32,243 nt of DNA from Phoronis ovalis (Eukaryota > Phoronida > Phoronidae). Positions 32,056-32,243 of this stretch are shown piece by piece. How positions within the stretch are numbered: the first letter of the stretch is position 1; every line of letters begins with the position of its first letter. The notes beneath the pieces are model-generated. The model did no database searches. It saw only the letters and a program-made list of their open reading frames with translations, and was not told the DNA's origin. The translations under genes and the position numbers were made by a program. Location: NCBI GenBank assembly GCA_028565635.1, contig JAOXYB010024623.1, positions 1-32,243 of the forward strand, written 5' to 3'.

Positions 32056-32243
32056 CTAGGAAGAAATATGTCACATTTTTGACATGAATATATCACAGAG
32101 TTTTACATAATTATAATTTTTAGTATTACAGAGAATTACAAAATTTGTAGAATGTGATTACAGAAGAAACTAGACATTCGGTGAGTTGTAAACAACTCCG
32201 AGAGTGTACCCCCAGCTGAGAATGTTGAATGTTGGAGAGATTG

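Noticed and set aside
6469-32055. Interpreting the Cys-rich array as a TNF receptor, Eph receptor or laminin/EGF protein
   Set aside because: Spacing CPxGxYCPxG...CxxCxPGYYC fits ephrin-receptor-like/GCC2-GCC3 units; there is no kinase, ligand-binding jellyroll, death domain or canonical EGF spacing.
43-32055. Several tandem genes instead of one
   Set aside because: All 48 junction phases agree, with no stop, start or polyadenylation-like break, and repeat register continues throughout.

Overview
The window is a stretch of an animal (metazoan) nuclear genome. It is AT-rich and has canonical GT-AG introns, mostly 200-700 bases long. It holds a Tc1/mariner-pogo type transposon remnant, a TG/TA microsatellite and one 100-N assembly gap. 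The species cannot be read from the sequence. Domain style and transposon type suggest a marine invertebrate such as a sponge, cnidarian or similar lineage; this is inference only.

Nearly the whole window is one gene on the minus strand, running off both ends. I reconstructed 49 consecutive coding exons (E1 to E49 in transcription order, from 32055 down to 43). All 48 junctions keep reading frame with GT donors and AG acceptors. The exon lengths sum to 10,229 nt, about 3,409 codons, with no internal stop. Neither the start codon nor the stop codon is in the window.

Protein layout in window numbering: (1) residues 1 to about 2600 are an extracellular array of cysteine-rich units of the ephrin-receptor-like / GCC2-GCC3 / TNFR-like type, with core CPxGxYCPxG...PCPxGTYxNxTG...CxxCxPGYYC. 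(2) The array has a second level of order: three supra-repeats of roughly 700-825 residues (E3-E14, E15-E26, E27-E38), and E1-E2 look like the tail of another one upstream. (3) E39-E43 form a distinct membrane-proximal region, including a module with HYPVY and NTNPNFDYGAF motifs. (4) There is one transmembrane helix at about 2970-2996 (E43/E44). (5) A cytoplasmic tail of at least 410 residues (E44-E49) starts with a basic and Pro/Tyr-rich juxtamembrane segment and continues as charged coiled coil. No kinase or other enzyme domain is visible. The whole reads as a giant single-pass receptor-like or adhesion-like protein of unknown function.

The rest is intron. The largest introns are 19665-21742 (fold-back repeat plus a gap flanked by identical 77-base copies, probably a false gap), 11482-12926, 30230-31566 (hosts an 895-base transposon with 22-base terminal inverted repeats, TA flanks and a broken transposase N-terminus on the plus strand), 238-1485, 13702-14861 and 9850-10645 (microsatellite). 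Introns not listed separately were scanned and show nothing beyond AT-rich sequence. I see no plus-strand host gene, tRNA, rRNA, CRISPR array or promoter.
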